The notes below the pieces were generated by a model. It did not search any database. It saw only the letters and a program-made list of their open reading frames with translations, and was not told where the DNA came from. From contig NZ_CP025473.1 in NCBI RefSeq assembly GCF_003957375.1, positions 641,001 to 705,000 of the forward strand: 64,000 nucleotides of DNA. Direction: 5' to 3'. The DNA is from Enterococcus mundtii (GTDB taxonomy: Bacteria; Bacillota; Bacilli; Lactobacillales; Enterococcaceae). The position numbers and the translations under genes were made by a program. This document shows, piece after piece, positions 47,002 through 56,143 of this stretch. Every line of letters begins with the position of its first letter. The first letter of the stretch is position 1.

Positions 47002-48477
47002 TCAAATCATTTTATTGACATAGAGTTGTTGAATTTTTGTGACTAAATCTACCCACAAATCTTTTTCTTTACTAGGATCAAGGTAAAAAATTTTACTCGT
47101 TTGATGCAATTTATCAAACCAATCGGTGACGATCAAATCTGCTTGTTCTGGATTTTCTGTCAAGCGAATCATTTTTTCGTCAAATACTTGTCGTAATCGA
47201 TTTTGGATATGATAATTCCCAGTCAGCGTTTTATTCATTTGTACATAGATCAATAATTTTTCATTTGTTTCCGACTGCAAGAGGTTATAGATCAAGCTAC
47301 TCAAATAATAAATAATCAACGTTTTTTTTGGGTGGTCATGAAAAACTTCAGAGATAATTTGTTGTATTTGTTGTATTTGTTCATTCGATTCATCAAGCTC
47401 AAGTGCTGGTTTAGGAAAATGCAACGAGTAGAAAAAGGGAGTTGTATTTCCCAATATCAAAATAGAAATTAAAGAAAGCATAAGATAGTAATTGTAAAAA
47501 AACCTTTTTTCAGATGCTGCGATCACTGGAAAGGTTTGAGCTAGCTCTTTTGTGAGTGAGGTGATTTTCATACATAGATGATTACGTTTATTCGTCAAAG
47601 TATAACCAATCAAACTCTTCTGCTGACTTGAAATGAGATTAGGAAAAAAGCAATAAATCAAAAAATTAAAATACAATAGTTCATCAATGGCGATTTCATG
47701 TGGTAAAAGATGAAACAAATGATGTTTAAAACTACCAGAGATATCTTGTACCTGTTGCAGCAATTCTAAAATAGCATAGACCTCACTAGATTCAGAGGTA
47801 ATCAATGATGATTGTTGTGTACGAAGCGTAAAAATAGCAATCAGCAAATACAAGTTTTCTTGATATTTCAAAGAATGCTTTGAAACGAGCAATTTTTTGG
47901 ATAATCGCCGCTCTTTTTTTAGTTGGCTCAATTTGAATTTATCAAAAGGCCATTCCAACCCTTGAAAAGCATCAGATAGAATAAAAAACAAATAGAGTCG
48001 GATAAATAATTCGTTTCCTTTGAACAAATAACAGCCCTGAGATGAAACAATCTCGATTTCAAAATCTTGAAGTGTTTCATTCAATTGGTGTGTTAATTTT
48101 TCTAAGTAAGAGTGGGATATGTATAATTGCTCCAATAAATATTTTTTCGGAACATACGCTTTGGGATAATTGACCATAAGTAATAAGTAGTTGAAACGAT
48201 TAGATTCTCTTAAATAAAAAAGTTTGAGTTTGTGATAAATCATCATTTTTATTTCTTGGTATTCATCGGATATAGTTATTTCTCCTTTGTGTGTAGAGAA
48301 AATAAAAGTAGAAATGCTCAAGTGCTGTTCAATCGTAGTATTCAACTTTCGAATCAATTCTTTGATTGTCCGTTTAGGTATAGTCAGTTCATCCGCCAGT
48401 TCTTTTAACGTACATTGACTTTTTTGAGCGATCGTATAGAGGACTAATAATTCTTTCTTTTTTGCATCGATTAACAT
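47002..48477 (-). CDS. Mga-family helix-turn-helix regulator
   Basis: The 491-residue protein has an N-terminal HTH (residues about 5-60, CTLKELADELTIPKRTIKELIRKLN), a second Mga-type HTH (about 80-170), a central PRD-like helical region, and a C-terminal EIIB-like stretch (DLIVTDWFDK). This is the layout of Mga/AtxA-like virulence and sugar-linked regulators. AAAGGAG precedes ATG. No adjacent target gene is obvious; the divergent gap leads to a TetR-type gene. The coding region is AT-rich. Confidence 0.8.
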   Translation of the reverse strand: MLIDAKKKELLVLYTIAQKSQCTLKELADELTIPKRTIKELIRKLNTTIEQHLSISTFIFSTHKGEITISDEYQEIKMMIYHKLKLFYLRESNRFNYLLLMVNYPKAYVPKKYLLEQLYISHSYLEKLTHQLNETLQDFEIEIVSSQGCYLFKGNELFIRLYLFFILSDAFQGLEWPFDKFKLSQLKKERRLSKKLLVSKHSLKYQENLYLLIAIFTLRTQQSSLITSESSEVYAILELLQQVQDISGSFKHHLFHLLPHEIAIDELLYFNFLIYCFFPNLISSQQKSLIGYTLTNKRNHLCMKITSLTKELAQTFPVIAASEKRFFYNYYLMLSLISILILGNTTPFFYSLHFPKPALELDESNEQIQQIQQIISEVFHDHPKKTLIIYYLSSLIYNLLQSETNEKLLIYVQMNKTLTGNYHIQNRLRQVFDEKMIRLTENPEQADLIVTDWFDKLHQTSKIFYLDPSKEKDLWVDLVTKIQQLYVNKMI

Positions 48478-48932
48478 GATGGACTCCTTTCTGACAATTA
48501 GTGTACTAGTGGTGACATAAAATGTGAGTGGAAAGTGTTTTCAATGTATGATATTCTCACATAGTAATAGAATTAGATTATATAACTTGTTATTTTAATA
48601 AATGATAATCAGTTATCTATTCTATTGTTTATTTCTTTGCTTATTTTGTCAAGTTGGAATCATTTAAATAATCTTGGATGAGGGAATACAATGTTATTTA
48701 ATTGAGTGTTTCGTTATTTTTTAAATCTTATTTTTGGCGAAGCATTAGATAAATCAAGCTTCTATTACAAAGAGACATATTTTAACCCCCGAAATATGTT
48801 ATTATCGTTTTTTTTTATCAAAACTTGTTTCTTCATGGTTTACATAAGTTTTTCCTACTAGCTAATGCGCTGGATCGTCATGGGAAATAAAAAAAGAATC
48901 ATTGCCGGATATGAATAAGATAATCGGAAAGG
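48478..48932. other. AT-rich gap between the Mga-like and TetR-like genes
   Basis: No gene is seen. A hairpin (ACATATTT/AAATATGT, 48777-48803) followed by ATTATCGTTTTTTTT (to about 48818) lies about 115 bp before the TetR-like gene and could be an attenuator or the terminator of an unseen short RNA. Promoters for both flanking genes must be here but are not clear. Confidence 0.4.
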
Positions 48933-49490
48933 ATGGATGGTTTCGTGGGAAGAGTGACGAATTTTAGTAAAGAATATTTACTATTTAAGAGTATGGTATA
49001 TGCTGAAGAAAATGGGTTATCGACAATCACAGCGAGAAGTTTAGCTTCTTTTTGTGGCTGTTCTACTTACCCGATCTATGCACATTTTAAATCAATCCGT
49101 ATACTAAAAGAAAAAATTATCGAAGAGATCACGATATGTTTTGATCGATATTTAGCTGAATACGTTATTGACGATTTTTTCAGTGTCGTTCATTTATTGA
49201 AGGAGTTTTTCTCGATTCATGAGAGTATTAGAGGAGTAGTTATCAAATCCGAATTAGACATGGCCTCGTTGTTCAAACGAACGTTCTCAGAGTTTGTCAG
49301 AGAACATACGGGAATCAAAGAAGCGTATTTATTAGAACTTCTTTGGCTGAACGCACTAGGAAGTTTAAATTCAGATAAATCATCAAAGGAATTTTTTGAG
49401 ACAATGACATTGATTTGGAATAAGTTAGCAGAATTAGAAGATGATTTGCCTGAAATGCTAACAAATATCCAATATGTTCCGGATAATTGA
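48933..49490 (+). CDS. TetR/AcrR-like transcriptional regulator
   Basis: About 185 residues. The N-terminal region YAEENGLSTITARSLASFCGCSTYPIYAHFKSIRILKEKI is a TetR HTH; the rest is a helical ligand domain without recognisable family. The start is uncertain: ATG 48933 directly abuts the GGAAAGG site, so GTG 48945 or 48954 may be used. No adjacent transporter or enzyme gene suggests the target. Confidence 0.75.
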   Translation: MDGFVGRVTNFSKEYLLFKSMVYAEENGLSTITARSLASFCGCSTYPIYAHFKSIRILKEKIIEEITICFDRYLAEYVIDDFFSVVHLLKEFFSIHESIRGVVIKSELDMASLFKRTFSEFVREHTGIKEAYLLELLWLNALGSLNSDKSSKEFFETMTLIWNKLAELEDDLPEMLTNIQYVPDN

Positions 49491-49535
49491 CCTTACATTT
49501 CTTAGTATGGATGATTTACTTTAGTTGTATGTATG

Positions 49536-49567
49536 AAGCATCTCCAAAAAGGAGGTGCTTTTTTTAA
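49536..49567 (+). terminator. Terminator after the TetR-like gene
   Basis: AAGCATCTCC/GGAGGTGCTT with a 5-nt A loop and seven Ts. Confidence 0.9.
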
Positions 49568-49574
49568 CGCATCA

Positions 49575-49668
49575 AACTAAGGTTGCTTAAAACCGGAAAC
49601 GCCAAATGTGGCGTCGTACAAAAGCAAATCATAAAATAAGACAGTATTTGCTTTTTGTAAATTTTTTT
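49575..49668 (+). ncRNA. Candidate small RNA
   Basis: An ACGCCA-aatg-TGGCGT-type hairpin (49599-49614) is followed by AAAAGCAAAT/ATTTGCTTTT (49620-49655) and a seven-T run. It follows a complete terminator, so the second terminator implies a separate transcript, but no promoter is convincing. Confidence 0.3.
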
Positions 49669-49757
49669 GCTATTCATCTGGCAGGGCTCATAGCAATTAG
49701 TTCGCTTATCTATTTGACTGTGATATGATTGTAGTAGATAAAAAGGAGCTGATAATT

Positions 49758-50093
49758 ATGAAAACATCAACAAAAGTAACGATTGGATTAGGTGTCGCAG
49801 CAGCAGCAAGTGTGGCAACAGCTGTAGTTGTTTCTGGCAAAGTGATCGAAAAAATCCATCATCTAAGTAACCGAACAAAAGTAAAAAAATTCGTGTATGA
49901 CAAATTTGATGGGAATGAAAAGTTATTAGATGTCGTCGACCATTTATCAGATAGCGATTTAGATTCATTGATGGGTATGCTTGCAAAGATTAAATCTGGC
50001 AAAAAGAAAATTTCTGTCTACGGTGACTCTATCAAAGACTCAACAGAAGATGCGAAAGGTCGTCTGATGTCACTTGTTGAGAAAATGATCTAA
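49758..50093 (+). CDS. Small hypothetical protein with N-terminal membrane anchor
   Basis: A 111-residue protein: MKTSTKVTIGLGVAAAASVATAVVVSGKVI is a membrane segment or signal anchor, followed by a charged, helical region (KVKKFVYDKFDGNEKLLDVVDHLSDSDLDSL). I chose ATG 49758 with AAAAAGGAG 8 nt upstream. It has its own promoter region and a shared terminator. Common look in Enterococcus, function unknown. Confidence 0.75.
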   Translation: MKTSTKVTIGLGVAAAASVATAVVVSGKVIEKIHHLSNRTKVKKFVYDKFDGNEKLLDVVDHLSDSDLDSLMGMLAKIKSGKKKISVYGDSIKDSTEDAKGRLMSLVEKMI

Positions 50094-50117
50094 AAACGAT
50101 TCTCTTTGAATTGATCG

Positions 50118-50165
50118 AAAAAAGGAACAAGCAAGGCGATGTTTATTGCTGCTTGTTCCTTTTTT
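50118..50165. terminator. Bidirectional terminator
   Basis: AAAAAAGGAACAAGCA and its complement (16 bp, loop of 16 nt) with A/T tracts both ways, between the small membrane protein gene and the convergent PucR-type gene. Confidence 0.9.
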
Positions 50166-51015
50166 ATATGTGTAACAAAAGGAGATAACAAAAGAGTAAG
50201 TCATCTGCTTTTTTTAAATTGAAGCCTGTTTGTTCGTCAAACTTTTCGATCCGATATTGGAGAGTGTTTCGATGCATAAAAAGTTGTTTAGCTGCTGAAC
50301 TGATATTCCCGAAATTTTTCCACAGTTCGATAATGATGTCTTCCATTTTAAAACTACGGATTATTTCTTGATATTCATTTGTTAGCTGACTGGATGTAGC
50401 TAATTCTTTTGTATAATAATATAAGGCAATTTCTTGTATGGAAGTCGTTTGGTCGGCTACTTGTATTTGTGTTCGTTTATTCAGGAAAATTTTTCGTTCT
50501 TCATTGAACATAGCGGTTAGATTTTGTCCAGCTGAATGGAATGAACCGACAAAGGCTTGTGTCGTCATATCAAAATCGACATCAAGAGATAAAAAGATGC
50601 CTTTAAGATCTGTCGTATTCAAATAATTGGTATGCTTTCTTTCGATGATCAACGCATCTGTCTCTGTGTAAAGAAAAAAATCAAGAGCTTCGGGAAATAA
50701 TCCGGAAATTGTTTCTCGCCATTCTTTTTGTAAGAAATCTGATCTCTTTTCAAAATGTAACTGAATGATTCGACAGTTTTCTTCACATACATATACCTTT
50801 TCCTCAAATAAATATTGATACCAAGGATGGCTGTCTAAGGTGTTTGTTTTCTGAAATAACGCTTTCAAAAGTTTTTCTTCTTGAACGGACAAGGAACTTT
50901 TATCGATCCACAAGAAGTAATCTTCTACAACCAGTGAAAGAATTCGATCATCAGAAGAAGGAGAATTCTTTTTTTGTGCATTTGGGTATAATCCAAGTAA
51001 CTTTTCTGTGTTCAT
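50164..51015 (-). CDS. PucR/CdaR-type helix-turn-helix regulator
   Basis: The 283-residue protein ends with the PucR C-terminal HTH (NISSAAKQLFMHRNTLQYRIEKFDEQTGFNLKKADD). The N-terminal two thirds shows no clear sensor domain. In related proteins this HTH controls sugar-diacid, purine or amino acid genes. GAGGTGAAG precedes ATG. No nearby target is evident. Confidence 0.85.
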   Translation of the reverse strand: MNTEKLLGLYPNAQKKNSPSSDDRILSLVVEDYFLWIDKSSLSVQEEKLLKALFQKTNTLDSHPWYQYLFEEKVYVCEENCRIIQLHFEKRSDFLQKEWRETISGLFPEALDFFLYTETDALIIERKHTNYLNTTDLKGIFLSLDVDFDMTTQAFVGSFHSAGQNLTAMFNEERKIFLNKRTQIQVADQTTSIQEIALYYYTKELATSSQLTNEYQEIIRSFKMEDIIIELWKNFGNISSAAKQLFMHRNTLQYRIEKFDEQTGFNLKKADDLLFCYLLLLHI

Positions 51016-51146
51016 TTACTTCACCTCATCCTCTAGTTTACCATAGGACATGGCGATAAGGAAAAACTCTTTGTACTTCACTAAAAAGCCAGTTATACTA
51101 TGTTTGATAGAGAAGATAAGTAAATCTAAAAAAGGTAGGAGTACAA

Positions 51147-51641
51147 GTGGTAGAAACAGAACAACAGCGAATAAAAGAAGAATGGATGCGTGTGGCTATT
51201 GAAGAAGCCAAAAAAGCAGAAGCGTTAGCAGAAGTACCAATCGGCGCCATCGTGGTTCACCAAGGACAGGTTATTGGGCGTGGGCACAATTTGAGGGAAA
51301 CAACACAAAATGCAACAACACATGCTGAGATGATTGCAATCCAAGAAGCATGCAAGGCAATCGGAAGTTGGCGTTTAGAAGAAACACAATTATATGTCAC
51401 GTTAGAACCGTGTCCAATGTGTAGCGGTGCTATGATTCTTTCTCGCGTAAAAGAAGTTTACTTTGGTGCCTATGATCCAAAAGGAGGAACCGCAGGGACA
51501 TTGATGAATCTACTTGAGGATGAACGTTTCAACCATCAGGCCGATGTGGAGGGCGGAATATTAGAAGAAGAATGTGGTGAACTTTTATCTATGTTTTTTA
51601 GAGAGTTGCGAGCAAAGAAAAAGAAATTAAAAAAGGACTAG
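51147..51641 (+). CDS. tadA: tRNA-specific adenosine deaminase
   Basis: TadA deaminates the wobble adenosine of tRNA-Arg(ACG) to inosine. The 164-residue protein has the zinc motif HAE (THAEMIAIQEA) with PCPMCSGAMI, and the conserved N-terminal MRVAIEEAKKAEALAEVPIGAIV. GTG start with AGGAG 5 nt upstream; ATG 51183 is possible. The SRP RNA gene follows directly, a common Firmicute pairing. Confidence 0.95.
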   Translation: MVETEQQRIKEEWMRVAIEEAKKAEALAEVPIGAIVVHQGQVIGRGHNLRETTQNATTHAEMIAIQEACKAIGSWRLEETQLYVTLEPCPMCSGAMILSRVKEVYFGAYDPKGGTAGTLMNLLEDERFNHQADVEGGILEEECGELLSMFFRELRAKKKKLKKD

Positions 51642-51680
51642 CCAAGGATAATAAAATGCGGTATACTATTCTTTGCCGAA

Positions 51681-51770
51681 AGGCTAGGACAATGGTGGGC
51701 TTGTGAAGCGTGTCAGATCCGGAAGGAAGCAGCACTAAGCAGGTGCCGCCATGTGTCTGATTGATTGGAT
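51681..51770 (+). ncRNA. ffs: Signal recognition particle RNA (4.5S, small bacterial type)
   Basis: The invariant apical sequence GTCAGATCCGGAAGGAAGCAGC (split in the text at 51712-51733) and the closing GCACTAAGCAGGTGCCGCC lie within a long imperfect hairpin (TGGTGGGC... with GCCGCCA). This is the Ffh-binding domain of the SRP RNA. A -10 TATACT is at 51662-51667. Exact ends are estimated; a GCCTAAAGGGC-type hairpin with eight Ts (51774-51798) ends the transcript. Confidence 0.95.
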
Positions 51771-51773
51771 TAT

Positions 51774-51798
51774 TAAGCCTAAAGGGCTTTTTTTTATT
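51774..51798 (+). terminator. ffs terminator
   Basis: TTAAGCC-TAAA-GGGCTT followed by a T8 run. Confidence 0.85.
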
Positions 51799-51891
51799 AG
51801 AGGCAAGTTTAAGGTATTTAGATTTTGTGAAAAAGTCTAAGTACCTTTTTTTTGTGAAAAAACTTTCCATGTGAACAAAGGGAAACCCTAT

Positions 51892-51897
51892 GGTATG
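51892..51897 (+). promoter_or_regulatory. yunD promoter -10
   Basis: TATGAT with an extended TG-type context (TATGG before it); TGAACA stands 16 bp upstream as -35. Start site near 51905 leaves a leader of about 20 nt before the GTG start. Confidence 0.5.
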
Positions 51898-51924
51898 ATG
51901 AAAAAAAGTGAGGTGGAACAAACA

Positions 51925-53331
51925 GTGGAAGAAATCGTTCTTTTACACACGAATGACTTACATTCACATCTTGAAAACTGGCCACGGATCAGAAGATTCC
52001 TTGAGCAAAAAAAGCGTGAAAATGAGAAAAAAAATAATACGACGACTCTCACGGTTGATCTTGGAGATTTTGTTGATCGTTGGCATCCTTTGTCAGAAGC
52101 AACGAATGGTCATGCCAATGTTGAATTAATGAATCAAATCGGATATGATGCAGCAACTATAGGGAATAATGAAGGTGTGGGTAATTCCAAGAATGAGTTG
52201 AATCATTTATATGATCACGCGAATTTTGATGTGCTACTGAGCAACTTATTCGATAAAAATACTTTGCAACCACCAGTGTGGACAAAGCCATATAAAATCA
52301 TCGAAACAAAGCAACGAACAAAAGTCGGTTTGATTGCTTTTACTGCGCCATTCCCTTTGACATATAATCCAAATGGATGGGACATCCGTCAGCCGTATGA
52401 CCTTTTGCCAGAACTAGTGGAGCAATTGCGTCCACAGGTAGACGTTCTTGTTTTAATGAGTCATTTAGGGATCCAAGATGATTTACAGATTGCAAAAGAA
52501 ATCCCTGCAATCGATGTGATTCTAGGATCGCATACTCATCATCTTTTTATTGATGGGAAAGTCGTGAATGAGGTACAATTAGCCGCTGCCGGAAAATTTG
52601 GGCAATATGTAGGGGAAGTACATCTTTCATTGGAAAATAAAAAAATCATCGGACACTACGCCAAAGCGATTCCGACAGATACAATGACTGCATTCGTAGA
52701 GGATGAGAAAGAAATCGCCGGTTATCTTGAACAAGGACATCGTCTTTTAGCCCAAAAGAAAGTGGCAGATCTGCCATTTGACTTATCACTTGATTCATTT
52801 GATGAACATTCCTTTATCCAAATCGCTTTAGAAGCGGTAAAAGAAAGAGGAAACACAGAAGCATCATTTCTGAATAGTGGGCTTTTTTTGAATAGCGTAC
52901 CTAAAGGAGTGGTTGACCAAGATCAACTCCATAGCGCACTGCCACATCCGATGCATTTGATCAACGTCACGCTGAAAGGGTCAGATATGATTCGCTTAGT
53001 GTTGGAAATTGAAAAAAGTCGCCTTTTTTTACGGAATTTTCCTATCAAGGGAATGGGGTTTCGTGGTCAGATATTCGGTGAGATTTTCTATAGTGAGATC
53101 ACGTATGATGCGGTCAATCGAGAAGTTCTGTGGCAAAAACAACCAATCGAAGAGGAAAAGAATTATACCGTTACTACGGTCGACCACCTGATGTTTGTTC
53201 CTTTTTTCCCAACCATCGAAATTGTCGGACAGGTCGATTTTTTATTTCCCGAATTTATTCGCACAGTAGTGGGAGACTACTTAAATGCTCACTACCCAAC
53301 CAATGAAAAAGAAGGTATAATAGAGAAATAG
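51925..53331 (+). CDS. Metallophosphatase / 5'-nucleotidase family protein (YunD-like)
   Basis: About 468 residues with an N-terminal calcineurin-type domain (LLHTNDLHSHLE; DLGDFVDRW; GNNEG; MSHLG; GSHTHH metal motifs) and a C-terminal 5'-nucleotidase domain. In GNNEG the more usual His of GNHE is Asn. No signal peptide, so it is cytoplasmic. I chose GTG 51925 (GAGGTGG 8 nt upstream; next residues EEIVLLHTND) over ATG 51871, which lies upstream of the promoter. First gene of a four-gene operon. Confidence 0.88.
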   Translation: MEEIVLLHTNDLHSHLENWPRIRRFLEQKKRENEKKNNTTTLTVDLGDFVDRWHPLSEATNGHANVELMNQIGYDAATIGNNEGVGNSKNELNHLYDHANFDVLLSNLFDKNTLQPPVWTKPYKIIETKQRTKVGLIAFTAPFPLTYNPNGWDIRQPYDLLPELVEQLRPQVDVLVLMSHLGIQDDLQIAKEIPAIDVILGSHTHHLFIDGKVVNEVQLAAAGKFGQYVGEVHLSLENKKIIGHYAKAIPTDTMTAFVEDEKEIAGYLEQGHRLLAQKKVADLPFDLSLDSFDEHSFIQIALEAVKERGNTEASFLNSGLFLNSVPKGVVDQDQLHSALPHPMHLINVTLKGSDMIRLVLEIEKSRLFLRNFPIKGMGFRGQIFGEIFYSEITYDAVNREVLWQKQPIEEEKNYTVTTVDHLMFVPFFPTIEIVGQVDFLFPEFIRTVVGDYLNAHYPTNEKEGIIEK

Positions 53332-53342
53332 GTGGTGAAAGC

Positions 53343-54014
53343 ATGTCGACGAAACAAAATAAACAACACAACAGTGACAAAAAAGAGAGTCAAACAACGG
53401 TCGATCGCTCACAAGAACAAACAGTGACCGAAGAAGTGACGGCAGTTTTAGAAGAAATAATCGAGGAAACGAAGCCAGAGAAAGTCAAAGGAGAAATCGT
53501 CACATTGACAGATGAAACGAATCTTTTGATTGGTGATAGACCTTATCGTATCCTAACGGATTACCGGGAAGGTTTCAATGCTGAGAAGCTTGGTGAGAGA
53601 TATAGCGAAGTGCTTTCCAGATACGATTACATCGTAGGTGACTGGGGGTACGAACAGCTACGTTTGAAAGGCTTTTTTGATGCCACGAATCGACGTGCTC
53701 ACCCAGATCAGCGAATTGATGCATTAGAAGATTATTTATACGAATATTGTAATTTTGGCTGTGCATATTTTGTCATTGAACGTATTGGCGGAAAAAAAGA
53801 AAAAAACACCCAACGACGTAAAAAGAAAAAAAATCCGAATCGCAACAATCAAGCGCACATCGATGAAAAAAAAGCGCCCGTTGAATCGGTACGCAAACAA
53901 CCTGTGATCAAAAATCGTAAACCAGCAACACCAAAGGGAACTGAAAAAACATCAGAACGCCCAACAAAATCAACTTCTAAAAAGAATTTTACTATTAGAC
54001 AAAGGGAAGAATGA
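53343..54014 (+). CDS. YutD-family protein with basic tail
   Basis: The 223-residue protein has a Lys/Glu/Thr-rich N-terminus of about 50 residues, the YutD domain (about 55-150, [45 protein letters not shown]) and a long, disordered Lys/Arg-rich C-terminal tail that could bind nucleic acid. The function is unknown. GGTGGTG precedes ATG. It lies between the yunD- and yutF-type genes, the usual order. Confidence 0.9.
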   Translation: MSTKQNKQHNSDKKESQTTVDRSQEQTVTEEVTAVLEEIIEETKPEKVKGEIVTLTDETNLLIGDRPYRILTDYREGFNAEKLGERYSEVLSRYDYIVGDWGYEQLRLKGFFDATNRRAHPDQRIDALEDYLYEYCNFGCAYFVIERIGGKKEKNTQRRKKKKNPNRNNQAHIDEKKAPVESVRKQPVIKNRKPATPKGTEKTSERPTKSTSKKNFTIRQREE

Positions 54015-54018
54015 TCCT

Positions 54019-54783
54019 ATGAATTATAAAGGCTATTTGATCGATTTAGACGGAACGATCTATCGTGGAACGGAGCCGATACCGGCAGGAAAGCGATTCG
54101 TCGAACAGTTACAGGAAAATGGGACGCCCTTTTTATTTGTAACCAACAATACGACAAAAACACCGGGTACAGTGGCACAACGTTTAGCCACTGAGTTTGA
54201 TATCCATGTCTCACCAGAAACGATCTATACAGCATCTCTAGCGACAATTGATTTCATGAAATCAGACGCTAAAGGAAATAAAGTGTATGTGATCGGTGAA
54301 GCTGGATTGACAGATTTGATCTTAGAGGCAGGGTTTGTATGGGAAGAAGAACATCCTGATTATGTCGTAGTAGGCCTAGACAATCACTTGACTTACGAAA
54401 AAGTGGTGACCGCAACGTTAGCGATTCAAAAGGGAGCAACGTTCATCGGCACGAATCCTGATAAAAATATCCCTACAGAAAGAGGATTATTACCTGGAGC
54501 TGGCTCGGTTGTTTCTTTTGTAGAGACAGCGACACAAACCACACCGGTCTATATTGGTAAGCCAGAAGCAATCATTATGAATAAAGCAGTGGAACTTTTA
54601 GGATTGAACAAAGAAGAAGTCATCATGGTAGGAGACAATTATGAAACTGACATCCAAGCAGGGATTCGTAATGGGATCGACACACTGCTTGTGTTATCAG
54701 GCTTTACAAAAGAAGAAGACATACCAGATCTGCCAACACCAGCAACCTATGTCTTGCAATCGTTAGATGAATGGAGTTTCTAA
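54019..54783 (+). CDS. HAD-superfamily phosphatase, NagD/YutF type
   Basis: The 254-residue HAD hydrolase has motif [10 protein letters not shown], motif [11 protein letters not shown], the NagD cap, and motifs [14 protein letters not shown] and [13 protein letters not shown]. It matches the TIGR01457 group (B. subtilis YutF), which dephosphorylates small sugar phosphates or nucleotides. It starts 4 nt after yutD and is coupled to the following membrane gene. Confidence 0.93.
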   Translation: MNYKGYLIDLDGTIYRGTEPIPAGKRFVEQLQENGTPFLFVTNNTTKTPGTVAQRLATEFDIHVSPETIYTASLATIDFMKSDAKGNKVYVIGEAGLTDLILEAGFVWEEEHPDYVVVGLDNHLTYEKVVTATLAIQKGATFIGTNPDKNIPTERGLLPGAGSVVSFVETATQTTPVYIGKPEAIIMNKAVELLGLNKEEVIMVGDNYETDIQAGIRNGIDTLLVLSGFTKEEDIPDLPTPATYVLQSLDEWSF

Positions 54784-54787
54784 AACA

Positions 54788-55435
54788 ATGAAAAATAAAC
54801 GATGGCAATGGGTGGAATATGCGGGGATGGTTAGTTTGTTCCTGACGTTGTTCACTTTAGCAATTGCAATAACGATCAACTTCCGCCCACTATATGTGTT
54901 TGATATCGGGCATCTAGGTATCTTAGATTACACTACTGTGGATCAGCCAACATTACTTCGAAATTATGATCAACTGATGAGGTATCTCAATAATCCTTTT
55001 GAGCAAGTGTTGGCACTTCCCGACTTTCCAATGTCAGCGAGTGGCTTACATCATTTTTATGAAGTCAAGTTATTATTCATGCTCAATTATACGGTGTTGT
55101 TACTTACATTGATCCCAAGTGGCTTGTTTCTTCGCCAGTTGAAAAGAAATCAGCGTTTGTGGCGGCTAATACGCCCATTCCAAATCGGCATGGTCCTACC
55201 ATTTGTTTTTGGCTTTTTCATGTTGATTGGTTTTGATCGTTTTTTTATTCTTTTTCACGAAACATTTTTCAATAATGATGACTGGTTGTTTGATCCTCAG
55301 ACTGATCCAATCATCAATGTCTTACCTGAGCAATACTTCATGCATTGTTTCATTCTGTTTTTTGTGCTTATCGAATTATTTTTCGCTTTGATGGTTCTTG
55401 TTGGCAAAAGAGAATTGAAAAAGGAGAACAATTAA
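54788..55435 (+). CDS. TIGR01906-type integral membrane protein
   Basis: A 215-residue protein with four membrane segments and an extracellular loop containing LGILDYTTVDQPTLLRNYDQLMRYLNNPF, the mark of the TIGR01906 family. Its function is unknown; it always accompanies yutF-type phosphatases in lactic acid bacteria. I chose ATG 54788; the GGAG in the end of yutF acts as ribosome site. Confidence 0.85.
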   Translation: MKNKRWQWVEYAGMVSLFLTLFTLAIAITINFRPLYVFDIGHLGILDYTTVDQPTLLRNYDQLMRYLNNPFEQVLALPDFPMSASGLHHFYEVKLLFMLNYTVLLLTLIPSGLFLRQLKRNQRLWRLIRPFQIGMVLPFVFGFFMLIGFDRFFILFHETFFNNDDWLFDPQTDPIINVLPEQYFMHCFILFFVLIELFFALMVLVGKRELKKENN

Positions 55436-55480
55436 CCAATCACTTTCGTGTAGCGCGTTGATTGTTTTTTCGGATATAGC

Positions 55481-55528
55481 AAAAAATCATCCATAAAAAT
55501 CCTTTTGCGATTTTTATGGATGATTTTT
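55481..55528. terminator. Bidirectional terminator
   Basis: A 20-bp stem (AAAATCATCCATAAAAATC and complement) with a 7-nt loop, ending the yunD operon and, on the minus strand, pgpA. Confidence 0.9.
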
Positions 55529-55541
55529 AATTTTTATTTGA

Positions 55542-56051
55542 TTATTGTGTCAAACGGCTCCGTTTTTCCGGTTCTTGGTGGGCCAAGCGGCTTGCGGCAG
55601 AGGCAGCAATTGCTCCCACGATATCATCTAAAAATGTATGGACATTTTTGCCATCGTGACTATTTAACTTTTTCAAGATCCCAGGTTTTACTTTATCGAT
55701 ATAGCCATAATTGGTAAAACCAATCGTTCCATAAACATTGACGATCGACAAGGCTAAAATTTCATCTATTCCGTATAATCCTTCATCATCTTCAATGATA
55801 TGTTGAAGAGGGCTCATCAATTGTTTTTGTTCTGCCAAGATATCTAATTGGATGCCAGTGATGATCGCGTTATGGACTTCACGCTTTGTCAAGACTGCAT
55901 TAATACTTTCCGCACAATCCTCCAAGCTTAAATCTGAGATATAGTCTTTTTGTAAAAACATGACTAATTCAGCGATATCCTCGATTGTTACGCCACGTTC
56001 TTTTAGGAGATCTCGCGCTTTTTCTTCTAAGGTTTCTGTTTTTATGACCAT
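55542..56051 (-). CDS. pgpA: Phosphatidylglycerophosphatase A-family protein (YutG/PgpA)
   Basis: The 169-residue protein is of the short PgpA type, without membrane segments: LLKERGVTIEDIAELVMFLQKDYI and the C-terminal KVKPGILKKLNSHDGKNVHTFLDDIVGAIAASAASR. Long PgpA enzymes dephosphorylate phosphatidylglycerophosphate; for the short YutG type this is less certain. GGAGG precedes ATG. Confidence 0.85.
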   Translation of the reverse strand: MVIKTETLEEKARDLLKERGVTIEDIAELVMFLQKDYISDLSLEDCAESINAVLTKREVHNAIITGIQLDILAEQKQLMSPLQHIIEDDEGLYGIDEILALSIVNVYGTIGFTNYGYIDKVKPGILKKLNSHDGKNVHTFLDDIVGAIAASAASRLAHQEPEKRSRLTQ

Positions 56052-56143
56052 TTTTGATTCCTCCGTCTCTTCTTTCTATCTATCATGGTAACGTAGTACG
56101 TACAAAAAGCAAGAATCATTTCTTTTATAAAAAAGCAGCTAAG

